Positions 6,634 through 6,815 of a DNA stretch of 6,815 bases are shown piece after piece. The translations under genes and the position numbers were made by a program. This DNA is from Synergistota bacterium. GTDB taxonomy: Bacteria; Synergistota; JAGHAJ01. Position 1 is the stretch's first letter. Every line of letters begins with the position of its first letter. The notes below the pieces were generated by a model that was not told the DNA's origin, ran no database searches, and saw nothing but the letters and a program-made list of their open reading frames with translations. The DNA is taken from the NCBI GenBank assembly GCA_021161545.1, contig JAGHAJ010000104.1, positions 1 through 6,815 on the forward strand, given 5' to 3'.

Positions 6634-6815
6634 ATGGGGATGGATCTTTCTCAGTATATGGATACGTATTTAGAGGAATCTGCTGATCAACTTCAGAGGC
6701 TGAATGAGCTACTATTGGATTTGGAAAAATCTCCAACAGAACTTTCTATACTGAATGAGGTTTTTAGGGTAGCACATACATTAAAAGGAATGTCTGCTAC
6801 TATGGGCTTTAATAA
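6634..6815 (+). CDS. cheA: Chemotaxis histidine kinase CheA, N-terminal Hpt segment, truncated at window end
   Basis: CheA is the cytoplasmic kinase that phosphorylates CheY and CheB in response to chemoreceptors through CheW. Only the first 60 codons plus two bases are visible, and the frame is open to the edge; whole proteins are about 650-700 residues. The visible part is the start of the P1 histidine phosphotransfer domain: DLSQYMDTYLEESADQLQRLNELLLDLE, then VFRVAHTLKGMSATMGF, in which H48 is the phosphorylated histidine of the conserved HTLKG motif. The start is ATG 6634 with a good ribosome binding site; ATG 6640 would remove two residues. It follows cheB by 15 bases, so the two are very likely co-transcribed. 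Identification is secure despite the truncation. Confidence 0.95.
   Translation, partial: MGMDLSQYMDTYLEESADQLQRLNELLLDLEKSPTELSILNEVFRVAHTLKGMSATMGFN

Noticed and set aside
1-6815. A novel defence, mobile or RNA-based system
   Set aside because: Every base except short junctions lies in well-known flagellar or chemotaxis genes on one strand. I saw no direct repeats, tRNA-like folds, transposase fragments or toxin-antitoxin pairs.

Overview
The window is a stretch of a flagellar/chemotaxis operon. All seven genes lie on the + strand and are packed almost end to end: 3' part of flhB, then flhA, flhF, flhG, a YcgR/MotI-type PilZ gene, cheB, and the 5' part of cheA. Gaps between genes run from a 1-base overlap to 15 bases. 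No stretch over 300 bases lacks a gene, and I see no RNA gene, mobile element or CRISPR array.

The gene order, the TTG starts on flhA and cheB and the strong purine-rich ribosome binding sites resemble the large fla/che operon of Firmicutes, particularly Clostridia. The coding strand is purine-rich and C-poor. AGG/AGA for Arg and ATA for Ile are frequent, and charged Lys/Glu-rich segments are common. These are traits often seen in anaerobic thermophiles, so a thermophilic clostridial relative is a reasonable guess. Thermotogota or a candidate phylum cannot be excluded from the sequence alone.

Layout: bases 1-2776 encode the export gate (FlhB, FlhA), which sorts and moves rod, hook and filament subunits. 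Bases 2776-4877 encode the SRP-type GTPase FlhF and its MinD-like partner FlhG, which set where and how many flagella are built. Bases 4887-5564 encode a c-di-GMP receptor likely to brake motility. Bases 5566-6815 begin the chemotaxis signalling block, with the methylesterase CheB and the histidine kinase CheA. Together the genes link assembly, placement, c-di-GMP control and sensory control of flagella in one transcription unit.

This is mostly a conventional region, and I found no convincing undescribed system. The clearest oddity is in FlhB: the autocleavage motif, nearly always NPTH, reads NPVF here. Lesser points are a strong hairpin with a short T run inside flhA, an A7 slippery run within a small inverted repeat in flhF, the in-frame flhG/pilZ junction with a distant ribosome binding site, and a sigma-D-like -10 octamer just upstream of cheA.
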